A DNA stretch of 22,743 bases. Source: an uncultured Porphyromonadaceae bacterium. Its GTDB lineage: Bacteria > Bacteroidota > Bacteroidia > Bacteroidales > Muribaculaceae. The notes under the pieces are model-generated. The model made no database searches. It saw only the letters and a program-made list of their open reading frames with translations, and was not told the DNA's origin. Shown in pieces: positions 19,903 through 22,743 of this stretch. The stretch is taken from contig UREH01000019.1 in the NCBI GenBank assembly GCA_900546835.1, forward strand, positions 1 through 22,743, written 5' to 3'. The number at the start of each line of letters is the position of its first letter. Within the stretch, counting starts at the first letter, position 1. The position numbers and the translations under genes were made by a program.

Positions 19903-22743
19903 ATGAAAAGACTTTACTTTCCATTGATTGCAATGGCCATGGCAACGCCAACGCTTTGCCACGCCTACAACACCTGGGGCGATGCCGACTACACCGACAC
20001 ATACCTGGGGGTAACATGGGACAAGACCTGGACCCGCGCCGGCGGACTGCAAGCCGCCACCACCGACAAGGCCGCCAACTGGATGGCCGACCTCCCCGAT
20101 AACATGTTTGTGGCCCACGTATCCATTCCCGGCGCCCACGATTTCGCCACCGGCGAAGACAACTGGGTTTCGAGCGTGGCCAACGGTCCGGCATCGTCGA
20201 CCACCCAGGCCGTGTCGATGCGCGAGCAGATGGATCGCGGCATACGCGGCATCGACCTGCGTCCAGGCCTCTACAGCAATACGCTCTATTGCAACCATGG
20301 TCTGGCCCAGACAGAAAAGACGCTTGCGGCAGCTGTTGCCGACATGGTATACTTCCTTCAACAGCATCCATCGGAATTCTTCATCGTACACTTCTTCCGC
20401 GGCAATATCTACCGTTCCGGAGAAGCCCCGAGCATGAGCGGTCTGATCGGAGCCTCCGACAGCTCGAGCGATCAGGCTAACTACAACGCCTTGATGAAGC
20501 AGCTGTTTGAAACTCAATACGGCCAATACGTCGTAGAGTTCAATCCTAACCTGACGGTGGAGCAGGCCCGCGGCAAAATGGTGCTCTTCCTTCGCGACCG
20601 CATTGATTTCGTGCATCTCGACAAGCAGGCCAGAATCACCAACTGGGACACCAACTTCGCTGATTCGAGCAATCCTGCAAAAATCACCAACGAACTCGAC
20701 AGCCGTCTCTCCACCAACCTCCACGTTCAGGATATTTCAGAGGGCAACGACGATGTGCGCAATACTAAAATCGTTCATTGCCGCAACCTTATCGATTTCG
20801 CCCAGACACAGCCCACTCCTGCCGAAATGATGGCAGCCAACAACGGCTACAAGGCCGAATGGGTAATGAACTTCACATCCATCGATAATTCCGGTTCCAG
20901 CAAAACATCCGATAACACCAACGGTTATAAGGGTGGTGCTTCCGTGATGAACGACAACGCCCGCGAATACATCGAACAGAACCTTGGCCGTGGCCCGCTC
21001 GGTGTGTTCTTCTCCGACTACGTGCTCCGCACCAAGACCAAGAAGCACAGCGCCGACAGCTACTATACCGTAAACGGCGACCAGCTCGTATACAAAATCA
21101 TCGAGAACAACTTCACCGGCGGCGACAATGCTCCCGTTGTGCGCTATGCGCTCGACGACAAGCACGACTGGACCGCGATGCCGACCCGCTACTATCTGCG
21201 CAATGTAGGCGCCACGCGCGACATGGGCAAAGACATGTTTTATGGCGCAGGCTCCACCTGGGGCACACGATGCACACTCGACGAGGCCGGTGCAGCCGTA
21301 AGCCTCAACCTCGACAGCGACGGTCACTACCGTATCAAGAGCAACTTCGGTGAACTCTACTCTGGCGAAGAAAAATTCTTCTGCGACGGCGGAAGCGGTA
21401 TCGGCTTCATCCTCACCAATACCACGTATAACGGTAAACCTGTATACATCTTCAATGAGACTAACGGCAACTATCTTTCCGCTTTTAAATTTAATGGCGA
21501 AGCCGTTACTGATGTCGACAAAACGAAAGAATACGGCGACCGCCCGGACTATTTCGTATATACCCGCAAACCATCAGCTGTAAAGGACGAATCCTACCAT
21601 ATGTGGGAACTTGTTCCCGAGGAAGACCGCATCGCCGAACTTTCGCGTGAAGCAAAACTTGTAAAACCTTACAACGCAACGTTCATGGTTCCGGCCTATG
21701 GATTCGGTGGAGGCGGCGAAGCCGATATCATCAGCAAAATGTGGCAGATTACCAAAGGCAAGAAGGCATATGTAGGTCAAGCCAAACAGCAGGCAGGCGG
21801 AGCGCTGTTCCGCTGCTACAACGAAGGTAAGAAATCGTATGAAACATGGAAAGCACCTGAGGCCGACTGGTCGTTCGAAGGTAAAATCACCGGCCTGCCT
21901 AACGGTATCTATGACTTCTACTGTCAGGCCCGCGCAGACCACTGCGACGTTACAGCGACTATTGCCGGACAGGATTTTGCTCTCCCACGTTCGGCAGAAG
22001 ATGGCAACAGCAGTGAAAACGTTGCAAGCAAATGGTTTGCAGAAAATGCAGACAACGGCAAGATTTTCAAAGAGAGATTCGAAGTTGCTGACGGAACAAT
22101 TCTGATGAAATTCGTCAAAACGACTCCCACAAGTTCTGCTTCATCTTTCTTCCTCGACAATATCCATCTGACATACTACGGCCACGCCCACGACGTGAAC
22201 GTTACCTTTCCCGAGCACTGGAATACGGTAATTCTGCCGTTCGATGTTTCGGAAAGCGACCTTACAGCCGTGAAAGATGGCGACGACCTCCATTTCTATC
22301 AGGCCACCGGTATTGAGACCACCGGCAAGGTGCTTCAGGAGAATCTGGGCGAGCTTTACGAATATCATATAGTTACGCGCAGTTCCGACATCAACAGCCT
22401 GAAGGCCAACACTCCCTACATCGTTGAGAACAATGCCATTACGGAGGTCGTTCCCGAGGTGACATCGAAGAAGGCGCCCGCGCGCCGCGCGGCAGCCGCC
22501 GAAGCTGAAAAAGCAGCCGCTGCGAAGGTATATACATTTACCGGCTTCCCCATTGACACCGAAGCCACCTACACGGATGGCAACAGCATCCTTACAGGCG
22601 TGCTTGTCGACGACTACATGGTAGGCGAAGGCCACTATGCCCTCCAGACCACCAACTTCCAATTGTTCGGCAAAAACGAAAAGGGCGAAATGGCCAATAT
22701 CGACAAATACCGAGCTTTCGTGCATGCAGATTCGCCCCAACCC
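19903..22743 (+). CDS. Secreted multidomain protein with PI-PLC (phosphatidylinositol phospholipase C) domain, 3' end missing
   Basis: The frame is open from the ATG to the window end, 947 codons without a stop. MKRLYFPLIAMAMATPTLCHA is a signal peptide. Residues about 55-380 resemble the bacterial PI-PLC X domain: SIPGAHD (H79, D80; like H32/D33 of the Bacillus enzyme), GIRGIDLR (R120), CNHG (H132; like H82), and a late FFSDYV (D372) placed like the third catalytic aspartate. Residues about 428-580 (YYLRNVG...GAGSTWGTRCTLDE...MWELVPEEDR) look like a beta-trefoil, lectin-like module common in Bacteroidales exported proteins. About 600-762 resembles a galactose-binding-like beta-sandwich (LPNGIYDFYCQARAD...SFFLDNIHLTYYG). 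The rest is another beta domain interrupted by an alanine-rich stretch near 860-880. Such enzymes cleave inositol lipids or GPI anchors; which one cannot be told. Downstream domains and any secretion tail lie outside the window. Confidence 0.85.
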   Translation, partial: MKRLYFPLIAMAMATPTLCHAYNTWGDADYTDTYLGVTWDKTWTRAGGLQAATTDKAANWMADLPDNMFVAHVSIPGAHDFATGEDNWVSSVANGPASSTTQAVSMREQMDRGIRGIDLRPGLYSNTLYCNHGLAQTEKTLAAAVADMVYFLQQHPSEFFIVHFFRGNIYRSGEAPSMSGLIGASDSSSDQANYNALMKQLFETQYGQYVVEFNPNLTVEQARGKMVLFLRDRIDFVHLDKQARITNWDTNFADSSNPAKITNELDSRLSTNLHVQDISEGNDDVRNTKIVHCRNLIDFAQTQPTPAEMMAANNGYKAEWVMNFTSIDNSGSSKTSDNTNGYKGGASVMNDNAREYIEQNLGRGPLGVFFSDYVLRTKTKKHSADSYYTVNGDQLVYKIIENNFTGGDNAPVVRYALDDKHDWTAMPTRYYLRNVGATRDMGKDMFYGAGSTWGTRCTLDEAGAAVSLNLDSDGHYRIKSNFGELYSGEEKFFCDGGSGIGFILTNTTYNGKPVYIFNETNGNYLSAFKFNGEAVTDVDKTKEYGDRPDYFVYTRKPSAVKDESYHMWELVPEEDRIAELSREAKLVKPYNATFMVPAYGFGGGGEADIISKMWQITKGKKAYVGQAKQQAGGALFRCYNEGKKSYETWKAPEADWSFEGKITGLPNGIYDFYCQARADHCDVTATIAGQDFALPRSAEDGNSSENVASKWFAENADNGKIFKERFEVADGTILMKFVKTTPTSSASSFFLDNIHLTYYGHAHDVNVTFPEHWNTVILPFDVSESDLTAVKDGDDLHFYQATGIETTGKVLQENLGELYEYHIVTRSSDINSLKANTPYIVENNAITEVVPEVTSKKAPARRAAAAEAEKAAAAKVYTFTGFPIDTEATYTDGNSILTGVLVDDYMVGEGHYALQTTNFQLFGKNEKGEMANIDKYRAFVHADSPQP

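Noticed and set aside
1..22743. CRISPR arrays, insertion sequences, phage genes, rRNA, tRNA
   Set aside because: No evenly spaced identical repeats, transposase or phage proteins, or recognisable rRNA/tRNA sequences were seen; the 9-nt arrays are too short and degenerate for CRISPR repeats.

Overview
The window reads as one assembled contig end from a fairly GC-rich member of the Bacteroidales, most like the gut family Muribaculaceae. The evidence is the protein families (a DUF3078 outer-membrane protein, a Bacteroidales-style LpxA, small exported proteins of a type conserved in that order), several matches to the Bacteroidota -7 promoter box TAnnTTTG, and start codons with no AGGAGG-type Shine-Dalgarno upstream. 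Genus and species cannot be read from the sequence. The first 23 bases are not genomic: they match the end of an Illumina Nextera transposase adaptor, so the contig was not trimmed.

Region 25-5003 (+) is a tripartite RND efflux operon: the last codons of the periplasmic adaptor, a complete but enlarged inner-membrane pump, and a lipoprotein outer-membrane channel. A 343-bp gap with a composite inverted-repeat element leads to lpxA (lipid A synthesis) and pfkA (glycolysis), 5347-7193 (+).

Region 7371-12652 is on the minus strand. Read in transcription order, a DUF3078 barrel protein, two small exported proteins and a Crp/Fnr-type regulator form a tight cluster. After a 216-bp AT-rich gap come a HAD phosphatase that starts with TTG, and aroB.

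Region 12901-16811 (+) holds pheT, yebC and ribE. pheT diverges from the DUF3078 gene across a compact pair of promoters and has a structured leader of about 200 nt with a 15-codon mini-ORF. Then come a secreted or lipid-anchored GH31 glucosidase-type enzyme (16938-19358) and a clear intrinsic terminator. A 544-bp non-coding region follows, with a TAnnTTTG promoter and a strongly foldable RNA. Last is a long multidomain secreted PI-PLC-type protein (19903 to the window end) whose 3' end is missing.

Most genes are housekeeping or cell-envelope functions. There is no CRISPR array, insertion sequence, phage gene, rRNA or tRNA that I can recognise. The unusual material is mainly non-coding: the structured RNA at 19600-19820, the pheT leader, the composite palindrome at 5061-5134, and degenerate tandem arrays with a 9-nt period in several intergenic gaps.
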